64,000 nt of DNA, from the NCBI GenBank assembly GCA_009692115.1, contig SHZU01000006.1, forward strand, positions 62,001 to 126,000. Direction: 5' to 3'. Positions 45,277 to 53,858 of this stretch are shown piece by piece. The position numbers and the translations under genes were made by a program. Numbering within the stretch: the stretch's first letter is position 1; each line of letters begins with the position of its first letter. The DNA comes from Gemmatimonadota bacterium. Lineage in GTDB: Bacteria; Gemmatimonadota; Gemmatimonadetes; Gemmatimonadales; GWC2-71-9. The notes under the pieces were generated by a model. It had not been told where the DNA came from, made no database searches, and saw only the letters and a program-made list of their open reading frames with translations.

Positions 45277-46742
45277 TCGTCGACCTCCCGGCGTTTGTCC
45301 TGCCGCTGCGTCCGGAGCGCCGTCCAGCCGTAGTCCTCGCTCCGGCTGATCCGATTTTGGGCGGCGAGGGCCTCCAAGACCAACTCGCACGCGGTAACCA
45401 GGGTGCCCGGGTCGGTGCCCGGGCCTTCGCTCACCAACTCCGCCACGGTCACCAGCCCGGGAACCACCCGGAACGCCTTGAGGCAGAGGTCGCTCGCTTC
45501 GTCGCCGGAGACCTTGAGGGCCTGCCCGCTGTCGAACCACGTCACGATCCGCTCCACTGATTCCGCCTCGATACTGTCGGCCCGGCCCAGGAAGGTTCGG
45601 TTGCAGGCCCTCCGGATCAGCTCCTTGGCGATGGCCTCGGATCCCTGCAGCTCGCCCTCATACTCGAGTTCGAGCTTGCCGGTGACCGCCGGGAGCCCGG
45701 CGTAGAGATCACTGATCCGGGGCACGACCGGCTGTTCGCGGTGGGCTATGGCGCGGCGTTCGGCATTGGACACAGCGGTCTCGAGCAGCGCGATCGGGAG
45801 ACGCTGGCTCACCCCGGATCGCTTGTCGACTCGCCGGTCGGCGCGGGCTTCGAAGGCCACCCGTTCAATCACTTCCCGGACAAACTCCGGAATCCGAACC
45901 GGTGGTCCCCCCCGCTCGACCCACGCTTCCTGGGCCGTAATCCGGACCCCGAGGTCGACGTCGCGAGGGTAATGAGTTTGGATTTCCGCCCCGATTCGGT
46001 CCTTGAGCGGGGTCACGATCTTGCCTCGGGCGGTGTAGTCCTCGGGATTGGCGGTGAACACGAGCAACACGTCGAGGGGGAGCCGGATCGGATATCCTTT
46101 GATCTGGACGTCGCCCTCCTGCATGATGTTGAACAGGCCGACCTGGATCTTGCCGCCCAAATCGGGGAGCTCATTGATGCCGAAAATTCCCCGGTTGGCC
46201 CGGGGCAAGAGGCCGTAGTGCATCGTGAGCTCGTCACTCAGCAGGTGCCCTCCCTTGGCTGCCTTGATCGGATCGAGGTCGCCGATCAGATCGGCGATCG
46301 TCACGTCGGGCGTCGCGAGTTTCTCGACGAATCGCGACTCGCGGTCGAGCCACCCAATCGGCGTCCGGCCGCCCAACTCGGCCAACTGGGCCCGGCCGAA
46401 CTTCGAAATCGGTCCGAAGGGATTGTCGTTGACTTCGCTTCCCGCGATGATCGGGAGGTGCTCGTCGAGGAACCGAACCAGGCTTCGGAGCAGCCGGCTC
46501 TTGGCCTGCCCGCGAAGCCCGAGAAGAATAAAATCCTGGCGGGCCAGCAAGGCATTGACGACTTGCGGCACGATCGTGTCGTCATAGCCGTGGATATCCG
46601 GGAACAGAGGCTGGTCGGATTCGAGCGCGGCCAACACGTTGGTCCGAATCTCGTCACGAACCGATCGGTGCCGGCGGCCCATCGCGCTCCAGGGGCTCGA
46701 TTCCAGCTCGGCGAGGGTGCTCGGGAGTAATAGCTTCGGCAT
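45273..46742 (-). CDS. MoxR/magnesium-chelatase-like AAA+ ATPase
   Basis: A 489-residue AAA+ protein. Walker A GLRGQAKS (~75), Walker B region IFGINELPDL (Asn instead of the usual Asp before Glu), then DVQIKGYPIRLPLDVLLVFTANPEDY (sensor 1) and LKDRIGAEIQTHYPRD (arginine finger). This is the sigma-54-interaction-like / BchI-type ATPase that pairs with a VWA protein; its partner is the gene at 41980-43272. The C-terminal ~150 residues are helical and poorly conserved. The upstream region carries no clear operator. Confidence 0.88.
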   Translation of the reverse strand: MPKLLLPSTLAELESSPWSAMGRRHRSVRDEIRTNVLAALESDQPLFPDIHGYDDTIVPQVVNALLARQDFILLGLRGQAKSRLLRSLVRFLDEHLPIIAGSEVNDNPFGPISKFGRAQLAELGGRTPIGWLDRESRFVEKLATPDVTIADLIGDLDPIKAAKGGHLLSDELTMHYGLLPRANRGIFGINELPDLGGKIQVGLFNIMQEGDVQIKGYPIRLPLDVLLVFTANPEDYTARGKIVTPLKDRIGAEIQTHYPRDVDLGVRITAQEAWVERGGPPVRIPEFVREVIERVAFEARADRRVDKRSGVSQRLPIALLETAVSNAERRAIAHREQPVVPRISDLYAGLPAVTGKLELEYEGELQGSEAIAKELIRRACNRTFLGRADSIEAESVERIVTWFDSGQALKVSGDEASDLCLKAFRVVPGLVTVAELVSEGPGTDPGTLVTACELVLEALAAQNRISRSEDYGWTALRTQRQDKRREVDD

Positions 46743-46801
46743 GTTTTCGGTGTAATCGGGGTGGGGTCGCGGTCAATCCGGACGTAAGTCGTTGCGCGCG
46801 A

Positions 46802-46829
46802 TTGACAAAGGCTGTTCAATTCGTATCTT
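46802..46829 (+). promoter_or_regulatory. sigma-70-type promoter of the small lipoprotein gene
   Basis: A perfect -35 TTGACA (46802-46807) and a TATCTT -10 (46824-46829) are separated by 16 bases. The -10 lies 79 bases before the ATG at 46909. It is the best-looking promoter in the window and drives a single very short gene. Confidence 0.6.
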
Positions 46830-46908
46830 AACAAGTCGTGTTTCCCCGCGTCCTGTGCGCGGATTGTCGGTTCCATACCAATGTAAACCCCGCTCACGGA
46901 GGAGTACC

Positions 46909-47070
46909 ATGTCGAAGTACGTCTTTGCTGCTGCCCTGCTGGCCTTGTCGGCCTGCGGCGAGAAGAAGGCTGATGCCCCGGCTGTTGATACCGCTGCCGT
47001 TGCCGCCCCGGCTCCTGCCGCGCCGGCCGCCGTTGACTCGATGGCTGTCGACACCACCAAGGCGCACTAA
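46909..47070 (+). CDS. 53-residue Ala/Pro-rich lipoprotein
   Basis: A tiny lipoprotein. ATG at 46909 follows GGAGGAG (46898-46904) at ideal spacing. Signal peptide MSKYVFAAALLALSAC with a perfect lipobox; the mature part is only 38 residues: charged GEKKADAP, an Ala/Pro-rich flexible stretch, and two DSMAVDTT/VDTAAV motifs. It has its own promoter and an excellent terminator, so it is likely expressed at high level. Similar small Ala/Pro lipoproteins act as envelope spacers in other bacteria (Lpp-like roles), but no homology is claimed. Confidence 0.8.
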   Translation: MSKYVFAAALLALSACGEKKADAPAVDTAAVAAPAPAAPAAVDSMAVDTTKAH

Positions 47071-47092
47071 CGCCTCGGGTGGTTGCAGTCCG

Positions 47093-47126
47093 AAAGAGCC
47101 CCGGTGCTAACGCTTCGGGGCTCTTT
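47093..47126. terminator. bidirectional intrinsic terminator
   Basis: An 11-bp perfect stem AAAGAGCCCCG / CGGGGCTCTTT with a 12-base loop. It has T residues at the 3' foot on the plus strand and, read in reverse, on the minus strand, so it can end both the small lipoprotein transcript and the convergent glycolate-oxidase/ygfZ operon. It overlaps the ygfZ stop codon by 2 bases. Confidence 0.85.
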
Positions 47127-48090
47127 AACTTTCTGCCGGTAACGATTCGATCGTCACGCCGTTGATCGTGGTCCCGGGTTCGATTTCGCGCCGGACTTTG
47201 GCCAGCCCGAGGGACGACCCATCCTCGAGCTGGAGGACAGAGCCGATTCGGACCACGACCTTCCCGGCCTCGAGAAGCTCGCCGGATGGGGGCGGATTCG
47301 TGCCCGGTGACCAACGAACCCGCCGGAGCAACCAATTGGGGTGGCCGCGAAAGTGGAGACGGGCCACCGTCTCCTGACCCACGTAGCATCCCTTGCTATG
47401 CGAGACGCCGCCGATCCCCCCATAGTCCACCTCCGCCGGCATGGTTCGGGCGTCGATTTCGGCGCCGAGGGCCGGAAACCCGCCGAGCACCCGGGCCGCG
47501 ACGAGGTCGTCCTCGGTTCCGAGCTCGGCGTCGCCGGCCGCGAGCTCCGCCGCCGCGGCCAGACACCCACCGGCCGAGCCCAATATCAGGATGCTGAACG
47601 GAGCTCGGTCGCTCCCTGGGGCGGCGACTTGGACGGTCTCGTCGCCGATCGGCCAGGTCGAGACCCGGCCCGGTTCGACCGGGTGGCCGAGTCGGTTGCT
47701 GATCAGATCCCGGGCCTGGGGGCCCACCACCCAAAGGCACTGGTCCACCGCGGTCCGGTTGGTGACCTTGGCCACCCGGGGCGGGAATTGGCGCCGCAGG
47801 AGGTCGGCCAACTGCGATTCGACCGATCCGTCGGCCACGAGGATCAAGTCCGTGACACCGGCAGGACGAAGGACCCAGCAGTCGGCGATGATCATGCCTT
47901 TGGGGGTCAAGAGGGCCCCGTACACCAAACTGCTCGGACCCGGCTTGACGATGTCGTTCGTGGTTATGCCTTGGACGCATTGCACCGCGCCGGGTCCGGT
48001 CACGGCGAATTGGGCCGGCCGACCTGCGACGACGATCGCGCTGCTTTGCAGCTGGCTCAGCCGGGTATTGGAAATTGCGATGGTCAGCAC
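47125..48090 (-). CDS. ygfZ: YgfZ/GcvT-domain folate-binding protein
   Basis: A 321-residue protein with the YgfZ signature KGCYVGQETVARLHFRG (~230-246), including the functionally required Cys. YgfZ proteins bind tetrahydrofolate and help maintain certain [4Fe-4S] enzymes, such as the tRNA thiolase MiaB and dehydrogenases. The N-terminal ~200 residues follow the GCV_T fold. It begins 14 bases after glcF, so it is probably the last gene of the glycolate oxidase operon, which fits a role in maintaining GlcF clusters. Confidence 0.92.
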   Translation of the reverse strand: MLTIAISNTRLSQLQSSAIVVAGRPAQFAVTGPGAVQCVQGITTNDIVKPGPSSLVYGALLTPKGMIIADCWVLRPAGVTDLILVADGSVESQLADLLRRQFPPRVAKVTNRTAVDQCLWVVGPQARDLISNRLGHPVEPGRVSTWPIGDETVQVAAPGSDRAPFSILILGSAGGCLAAAAELAAGDAELGTEDDLVAARVLGGFPALGAEIDARTMPAEVDYGGIGGVSHSKGCYVGQETVARLHFRGHPNWLLRRVRWSPGTNPPPSGELLEAGKVVVRIGSVLQLEDGSSLGLAKVRREIEPGTTINGVTIESLPAES

Positions 48091-48104
48091 AACTCAACGA
48101 TAGG

Positions 48105-49379
48105 CTAGTGGGGGGACGGGTCGTAGTAGCCGGCCACCCGGTAGGACCAATCGAGCAACTCAACCGGATGGGCCACCTTCGTCCGGAGCCCGGCGGCGGC
48201 GAGCCCGGCTCCGATCTGCATCAGGCAACCTGGGTTGCCGGTGACGATCAAGTCGGGCACCGGCGATGCAGCGCCGATCGCGGCGACCTTGTCGTCCAAG
48301 ACGGCTCTCGAGAGTTCGGGGTGGAGGACCCCGTAAATCCCCGCGCTTCCGCAACACCGATCTGATCCCGGCAGCTCCCGGGCCACCAGGGAGGGGATAG
48401 CGGCCAAGACGTCGAGGACTTCGCGATGGACTCGTTGGGCGTGTTGGAGATGGCAGGGCGCATCGTACCCAACCGTGAGGGCGAGCGGCCCTCCTGGCCT
48501 CGGTCCGGCGGCGGCCAGGAGCTCGCTGACGTCCCGCGTCCGGCTCCCGACATCGGCCGCGTCCACGGTGCCGAGGAGGTGGCCGAGATCCTTGAGGAGC
48601 GCACCGCAGCCGGCGCTGTTGACGACGACGAAATCGGCGCGGCCCAGGAACGCTTTGACGTTGCCCATCGCCAGGGCTCGGGCACCATCCTGATCGCCGG
48701 CATGGTCGTGCAGGGCGCCGCAGCATCCCTGGCCCTCCACTTCGACGACTCGGTATCCATTCACCTCGAGCGTCCGGCGGGTTGCCTCATGGACGTGACC
48801 GAACAGTCCATCCATGACGCAGCCGCGAAAGAGGGCCACGGTGCCACGGCTCTCCGGCAGCCGTTCCGGATGGCCTCCGCCCTCCCGGCGACTGGGCCGG
48901 GTGGCGGCTACCATGCCCGCTAAGAATCCCAGCCGCCCGGATCCGGCAACGAGCCGAGCCAATCCGGTGGCCCGTGCCACTCGAGCGAGGGCCGTGGCGA
49001 ACCGCCATCGCCACGGTTGACTGAACATGCCGAGGACCGCCCGGGCCTGACCCGAGAGGCCGCGTTCGGCGGAGATCCGGGCCCGGGCGGCCTCGAGGCC
49101 CCGGCCATACCCGACACCCGATGGGCACACCGGTTCACAACCGCGGCAGCCGAGGCAGGCATCGAGATGCTGGACCAGGCCGGGATCGTCGGCCGCCAGC
49201 TCGCCCCGTTCCAACGCCCGCATCAGCAAGATCCGGCCCCGGGGGCTGTCGCTCTCGTCGCCGGTGGCCAAATAGGTTGGACACGCGGGAAGGCAGAACC
49301 CGCAGTGGACGCACGGGTCGAGCGCTTCGAACCCGGCGCGAGCGGTTGAGACCCCGGGGTCAGGCATGGTCGGGGACAT
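48105..49379 (-). CDS. glcF: glycolate oxidase iron-sulphur subunit
   Basis: A 424-residue subunit with two [4Fe-4S] ferredoxin motifs, CVHCGFCLPACP (~23-34) and CLGCRGCEPVCP (~74-85), and two cysteine-rich CCG domains in the C-terminal half (HLxH-type GCCGALHDHAG; later RCCGSAGIY). GlcF passes electrons from GlcD to the quinone pool while glycolate is oxidised to glyoxylate. Its start overlaps the end of glcE by 20 bases. Confidence 0.95.
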   Translation of the reverse strand: MSPTMPDPGVSTARAGFEALDPCVHCGFCLPACPTYLATGDESDSPRGRILLMRALERGELAADDPGLVQHLDACLGCRGCEPVCPSGVGYGRGLEAARARISAERGLSGQARAVLGMFSQPWRWRFATALARVARATGLARLVAGSGRLGFLAGMVAATRPSRREGGGHPERLPESRGTVALFRGCVMDGLFGHVHEATRRTLEVNGYRVVEVEGQGCCGALHDHAGDQDGARALAMGNVKAFLGRADFVVVNSAGCGALLKDLGHLLGTVDAADVGSRTRDVSELLAAAGPRPGGPLALTVGYDAPCHLQHAQRVHREVLDVLAAIPSLVARELPGSDRCCGSAGIYGVLHPELSRAVLDDKVAAIGAASPVPDLIVTGNPGCLMQIGAGLAAAGLRTKVAHPVELLDWSYRVAGYYDPSPH

Positions 49380-50577
49380 CGAGCGGGGCCATCAGAATGC
49401 CGGTGGGATCGAACACGGCGCGGACTCGGTCACTTAATGGCCGGACCCCCTCACGGAAGGCGCCGAAATGCCCGGTCTTGGCGCGGAAGCTCCACGGGGC
49501 CCGTTCCACGGTGACGGGAATTTCCCGGGCGGCGAGTTGGTGCCGGAGGGTGATCAGCGTGCCCGCCGCCGGGTGCCCCGTCCACCGGAGGCCGCCCCGC
49601 CCGGCCGACGCGCTCAGCCGACCGGGGCCGAGGCGTTCGACCACGAGATCGGCCACTTCGGGAATCGACTGGGGGAGGACGCCAAGCCGGATCGTCACCG
49701 GCCCGTCGAGCGCCGCTTCAGCGATGGCTGATTGGAACGCCGCCGCCGCGGGGCCGGACAGGACCTCAAATGCCAGGTCGGCCCCGATCCTCCGGGCCCG
49801 CTCAGCCTCCGCGAGGACGCCCTCCTCGGTACCCGCGATGTCGACCAAGAGCCACCAGCCTAACGAGCCGGTGGCGGCCGGCGACACCAGTTCGACGGTG
49901 ACGGCATCAACGCCGGCGTCGACCAACGCCCGGGCCGCGTTGGCGAGGGGATCGAGGTCGCCGATGGCAAGCAGAGTTCGGTGAGCGGCCGGGAGCGCCC
50001 GGAGCCGAAGGTTGGTTTCAGCGATGATGCCGAACGCCCCAAACCCGCCGATCTGGACCTTGCTCAGGTCGAAGCCGGCCACGTTCTTGACCACGATGCC
50101 GCCGGCCCGAACAATCCGGCCGTCGCCGGTGACGACGGTGGTGCCAAGGACCTGATCGCGGAGCGGCCCGAACCGATGCCGCACCGCGCCGGCCGTGCCG
50201 GTGGCGAGGATCGAGCCGAGGGTTCGCTCCGGTGACCCGGGGGGATCGATGGCCACCCAAGTTCGGTGGGCCGCCAGGCGCTCGGCCACCGCGCGCCGAG
50301 TGGCGCCGCCCTGCACGGAGGCCACTAGGTCGGACGGGGCAACCGAGAGAATCCGGTTGAGTCGCTCCGTGCTCAGGGTCAAGTCGGCCGGCGCGTCGGC
50401 CGGCATCCAGGTGCGGGCGCCCTCGATTCGGACCTTCCACCCCTGCTCGTTAGCCAGCCCCAAGGCCGCGGCCAGCCCGTCGATCGAGTCGGGACTGATC
50501 CGGGGGCGCCCGTCCGGTCCCTCGGATCCGGTGAGGCCAAGCGTCGCCTTGATCCGGCCGAGAATACCGGGCGTCAT
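49360..50577 (-). CDS. glcE: glycolate oxidase FAD-binding subunit
   Basis: A 405-residue FAD_binding_4 protein, shorter than GlcD. The start at 50577 overlaps the glcD stop as ATGA; upstream Met codons were rejected. Conserved FAD-site segments are GGATRRAVAERL, ATGTAGAVRHRFGPLRDQVLG and VKNVAGFDLSKVQIGGFG. The C-terminal half is the FAD-linked oxidase C domain. It forms a complex with GlcD and GlcF. Confidence 0.94.
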   Translation of the reverse strand: MTPGILGRIKATLGLTGSEGPDGRPRISPDSIDGLAAALGLANEQGWKVRIEGARTWMPADAPADLTLSTERLNRILSVAPSDLVASVQGGATRRAVAERLAAHRTWVAIDPPGSPERTLGSILATGTAGAVRHRFGPLRDQVLGTTVVTGDGRIVRAGGIVVKNVAGFDLSKVQIGGFGAFGIIAETNLRLRALPAAHRTLLAIGDLDPLANAARALVDAGVDAVTVELVSPAATGSLGWWLLVDIAGTEEGVLAEAERARRIGADLAFEVLSGPAAAAFQSAIAEAALDGPVTIRLGVLPQSIPEVADLVVERLGPGRLSASAGRGGLRWTGHPAAGTLITLRHQLAAREIPVTVERAPWSFRAKTGHFGAFREGVRPLSDRVRAVFDPTGILMAPLDVPDHA

Positions 50578-51998
50578 CCGAGGGGTCCCGGTCGCCATTC
50601 GCGGCAGTAATGGATCGGAACGACTTTGCCGGGATTGGCCGACTCCGTGGGGTCGAAGGCTCGCCGTACGGCGCACATCGTGGCGAGGGTGGTCGGGTCG
50701 AAGATCAGCGGCATGTAGTCGATCTTGTCGGACCCGACCCCGTGTTCGCCGGTGATCGAGCCCCCGGCGGCGATACAGGCCTTCATGATGGCCGCGCTCG
50801 CGGCTTCGACGCGCTCGCGAAGTTCAGGGTCGCGATGATCATAGCAGATATTGGGATGGAGGTTGCCGTCGCCGGCGTGGAAGACGTTGGCGATGGTCAG
50901 GCCGTACTGGCGGCCCAACGCCGTGATGGTGTCGAGGAGGTCGGGCAGGGCCGTCCGGGGGACGACGGCGTCCTGCACCACCAAGTCCCGCGCGATCCGG
51001 CCCATGGCTCCGAACGCCTTCTTCCGGCCCTGCCACAACTTGGCTCGGGCGTCCGGGGTTTCGGCCGACCGCACGGTCCGGGCGCCGAATCGATGGAGCA
51101 GGGCTTCGACGACGACGGAATCGGCCCGCACCCCGGACTCGGTGCCGTCGAGCTCCACCAACAGAACCGCCGCCGCGTCGGTCGGATAGCCCGCGGCGTA
51201 GATCGATGCTTCCACCGCCTTGATGCAGGCTTGATCGAGCAGCTCGAGCGCGGCCGGCACCACGCCGGATTCGATGATGGTGCCGACCGCCTCGGTGGCG
51301 GCCCGCACCGATGTGAAGTCGGCGAGCAGCGTCCGGATCGCGGCCGGAATCGCCTCGAGCCGGACGGTAATTTCGAGAGCAATGCCGAACATGCCTTCCG
51401 ACCCGACGAAGAGGCCCACGAGGTCCGGTCCCCAGGGTTCACCTTGGCGGCTACCCAACGTGGCGACGGTGCCGTCGGCCAGGACGACCTCGAGGGCCAC
51501 CACATGGCTGGTTGTCGCGCCGTATTTGAGGCAGTGGGGCCCGCCGGCGTTCTCGGCCACGTTGCCGCCGATGGTGCAGGCGGTTTGGCTCGAGGGGTCG
51601 GGAGCGTAGAGGAGTCCGTATGGTGCGGCCGCGTCCGACAGCTTGGCGTTCACGACGCCCGGCTCGATCACCGCCCGGCGATCGACCGGATCGATGGATA
51701 GGATCCGGTTGAGCCGGGTCAGCGGGATCAGCACGGCGTTGGGGTTGGCCAAGGCGCCGCCGGACAACCCGGTGCCGGCGCCGCGAGCCACCCAGGGGAC
51801 CTGTCGCGTCGCCAACAGGCGCACGACGGCAATGACCTCGTCCTTCGAGCCGGGGAGCACGACGAGCATCGGGACCGAGGCATGGGTCGGGAGGCCATCG
51901 CCTTCATAGGTTCGCCGCTCGGCGTCCCGGACTTTGACCCACCGGGTGCCGACGATGGCGGCGAGTCCCGCTGCGAGCTCCGGGGCCGTCGTGCCCAT
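50574..51998 (-). CDS. glcD: glycolate oxidase catalytic subunit
   Basis: A 474-residue flavoprotein of the GlcD family. The ATG at 51998 shares one base with the upstream stop (TGATG). FAD-binding VARGAGTGLSGGALA and TIGGNVAENAGGPHCLKYGATTSHV, substrate/FAD site VFHAGDGNLHPNICYD and GEHGVGSDKIDYM are present. It oxidises glycolate (or D-lactate) to the 2-oxo acid. The long upstream open frame to 52685 is antisense-like reading through the LON gene and was not used. Confidence 0.95.
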   Translation of the reverse strand: MGTTAPELAAGLAAIVGTRWVKVRDAERRTYEGDGLPTHASVPMLVVLPGSKDEVIAVVRLLATRQVPWVARGAGTGLSGGALANPNAVLIPLTRLNRILSIDPVDRRAVIEPGVVNAKLSDAAAPYGLLYAPDPSSQTACTIGGNVAENAGGPHCLKYGATTSHVVALEVVLADGTVATLGSRQGEPWGPDLVGLFVGSEGMFGIALEITVRLEAIPAAIRTLLADFTSVRAATEAVGTIIESGVVPAALELLDQACIKAVEASIYAAGYPTDAAAVLLVELDGTESGVRADSVVVEALLHRFGARTVRSAETPDARAKLWQGRKKAFGAMGRIARDLVVQDAVVPRTALPDLLDTITALGRQYGLTIANVFHAGDGNLHPNICYDHRDPELRERVEAASAAIMKACIAAGGSITGEHGVGSDKIDYMPLIFDPTTLATMCAVRRAFDPTESANPGKVVPIHYCREWRPGPLG

Positions 51999-52642
51999 CA
52001 GTGGTGGGTTCCGTGGCCGTTGGTGCGGGCCCGGGCATGGATGGCGGCCCGGGCCTCGAGGTCCTCGACCAACCCGGGCATCGCGTCGAGCAGGCGGGTG
52101 ACTCGCTCCCGGTCCGACCTGATGGCCAGAAACGCCCGCTTGGCCTCGAAATCCCACTCGAGGAGGGCGGCCACTTGGAAGCTCAACGGTCCGGGGTCGT
52201 TCGAGAGTTCGGATTCTTCCGAACCGGCGGCCATCTCTGTCCGGGCCTTCGCGTATCGTTCGCCGAGTTGTCGCAACGTGAGGTAGTCCGCGGGGCTCGG
52301 GACGGTGGCGTCGAAACGGTCGGGGAGTTCGGTCGTCTCGCCGAGCGGGTAGGGAGTGTCGGTGGCCAAAATACCGAGGAGGACCACTCGCTCTTCTCCC
52401 GACACGACGAGGTTCGATCGCCCGTCGGGCAAAGGCTGAATGGCCCGAATCCGGGCCACGGTGCCGACCGTGCCGGTCTCGGGCATTCCGCCGCCGGGCC
52501 CCGGCGGCAGGATCACGAAGCGGTGGTCGTCTTCGGCGGCGTCCGCCGCGAGGTGGCGGTATCGTGGTTCGAAGACGTGCAGGGTGGTCAGCGCCCCAGG
52601 GAAGAGCACGAGGGTCAACGGAAAGAGCGGCAGGCCGGCCAT
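51998..52642 (-). CDS. LON N-terminal-domain protein
   Basis: A 214-residue protein consisting of the substrate-binding LON/PUA-like domain (LPLFPLTLVLFPGALTTLHVFEPRYR) without the AAA+ or protease domains, followed by a helical C-terminus. Such stand-alone LON-domain proteins are widespread; function is unclear. It is coupled to glcD through a one-base overlap and follows the sigma factor gene by 72 bases. Confidence 0.92.
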   Translation of the reverse strand: MAGLPLFPLTLVLFPGALTTLHVFEPRYRHLAADAAEDDHRFVILPPGPGGGMPETGTVGTVARIRAIQPLPDGRSNLVVSGEERVVLLGILATDTPYPLGETTELPDRFDATVPSPADYLTLRQLGERYAKARTEMAAGSEESELSNDPGPLSFQVAALLEWDFEAKRAFLAIRSDRERVTRLLDAMPGLVEDLEARAAIHARARTNGHGTHH

Positions 52643-52661
52643 GACGGTAATCTAGTGAGGC

Positions 52662-52696
52662 CACGAGAGGCGGGACGGAGCCCAAATCCTCTCGTG
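52662..52696. other. inverted repeat between sigma factor and LON genes
   Basis: CACGAGAGG and CCTCTCGTG form a 9-bp stem with a 17-base loop in the short gap between the sigma factor and LON genes. There is no T-tract, so it may be a processing site, attenuator or partial terminator. Confidence 0.45.
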
Positions 52697-52714
52697 ACCC
52701 GCCGTCGAGGGCGG

Positions 52715-53608
52715 CTAGGCGAGCGGGACGGCGTGTTGCAGGTACTTCACTTCCTCTGAGTTCCGGAGTTTCTCGAAGGCCCGCTCGCGGATCTGCCGCA
52801 CCCGTTCGCGGGTGACGCCGAGGAGCGCCCCGATTCCTTCGAGCGTGAGGGCTTCCGAGCCCTCGTCAAGTCCGTAGTAGAGCGAGAGGATCCGGCGCTC
52901 GCGAGCTGTCAGGTACTGCTCGAACAGCTTGCCGAGGAACTGCTTCTGCAGGCCGGCATCGACGAACTCCTCGATCTCGCCGCTGGCTTGCCCGGAGACC
53001 CGTTCGCCGAAGGTAGCGGAGCCGGAGTCGCCCTTCTCGATGGGGGCGTCGAGGGAGATTTCGACGGTCGACACCAACCGAGAGGAGCGGATCGTATCGA
53101 CCGATTGGTCGAGCACCCGGGCCGTTTCCGCATCAGTCGGCGACCGGCCGAGCTCCTGGCTGAGGAGGCTCTCGACCTTGGCCATCCGGAGCAGGGCGGC
53201 GTTCTGGTTGAGCGGAATCCGCACCGTCCGGGTCTGCTCAGCGAGGGCCTTGAGCACGCACTGACGGACCCACCACACCGCATAGCTGATGAATTTGACG
53301 CCGTGGGCCGGGTCGAACTTCTTGACGGCCTTGAGCAGCCCTTCGTTGCCGATGGCGACGAGTTCGCCGAGGTCGAGTCCGTGTCCCTGGAACCGCTTTA
53401 CATAGGAAATGACGAACCGGAGATTGGCGGTGACCAGCCGATCCATCGCCTCGGGGTCGCCTTTTTGGGCCCGTTTGGCGATTCGAATTTCTTCTTTCGG
53501 ATCGGTGATCATCGGCAACTTACGGATGTCCAAGAGGTACTGATCGAATGAACTGCCGGGAGCCGCCCGACCCGCTAGACGCGGGCGGCGTTCACGCTGG
53601 ATACGCAT
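52715..53608 (-). CDS. RpoD/SigA-family RNA polymerase sigma factor
   Basis: A 297-residue sigma-70 with region 1.2 (SSFDQYLLDIRKLPMI), region 2 (NLRFVISYVKRFQGHGLDLGELVAIGNEGLLKAVKKFDP; -10-recognising YAVWWVRQCVLKAL), region 3 and region 4 with helix-turn-helix TLEGIGALLGVTRERVRQIRERAFEKLR. It lacks region 1.1, like the short primary sigma factors of Bacteroidota. It is probably the housekeeping or a closely related sigma factor. A promoter candidate lies at 53702-53731. Confidence 0.95.
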   Translation of the reverse strand: MRIQRERRPRLAGRAAPGSSFDQYLLDIRKLPMITDPKEEIRIAKRAQKGDPEAMDRLVTANLRFVISYVKRFQGHGLDLGELVAIGNEGLLKAVKKFDPAHGVKFISYAVWWVRQCVLKALAEQTRTVRIPLNQNAALLRMAKVESLLSQELGRSPTDAETARVLDQSVDTIRSSRLVSTVEISLDAPIEKGDSGSATFGERVSGQASGEIEEFVDAGLQKQFLGKLFEQYLTARERRILSLYYGLDEGSEALTLEGIGALLGVTRERVRQIRERAFEKLRNSEEVKYLQHAVPLA

Positions 53609-53701
53609 TCTACCTCGACCTCGAGTGACGTTCTTCGTTTGTGTTCGTTGGGTGCTCGCGTCAGCGAGCGGAGGGTGTTGGTCATGACAACCAACGGCAA
53701 C

Positions 53702-53731
53702 AATCTAGGAAACTGTTAGACTGGGAGTCAA
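53702..53731 (-). promoter_or_regulatory. candidate promoter of the sigma factor gene
   Basis: On the minus strand TTGACT (53731-53726) and TAGATT (53707-53702) are spaced by 18 bases, leaving a ~94-base leader that contains a small hairpin (GCTCGC/GCGAGC at 53654-53669). The -35 has five of six and the -10 four of six consensus bases. Confidence 0.45.
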
Positions 53732-53858
53732 TAGCGTTAGGCCGTCAACATCGCGACTTCGTTAGGCGACAACGACTTGCAGCGTTTGTCTACGTCAAGT
53801 GGAAAACCGAGACAGCGCCAATGTGGACATGGCCGGTAACCGGAGCCCGGTCAACGAG

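Noticed and set aside
51999-52685. Upstream extension of glcD
   Set aside because: The extension covers the LON-domain gene in another frame and has shadow-like composition; the ATG at 51998 overlapping the upstream stop is the natural start.
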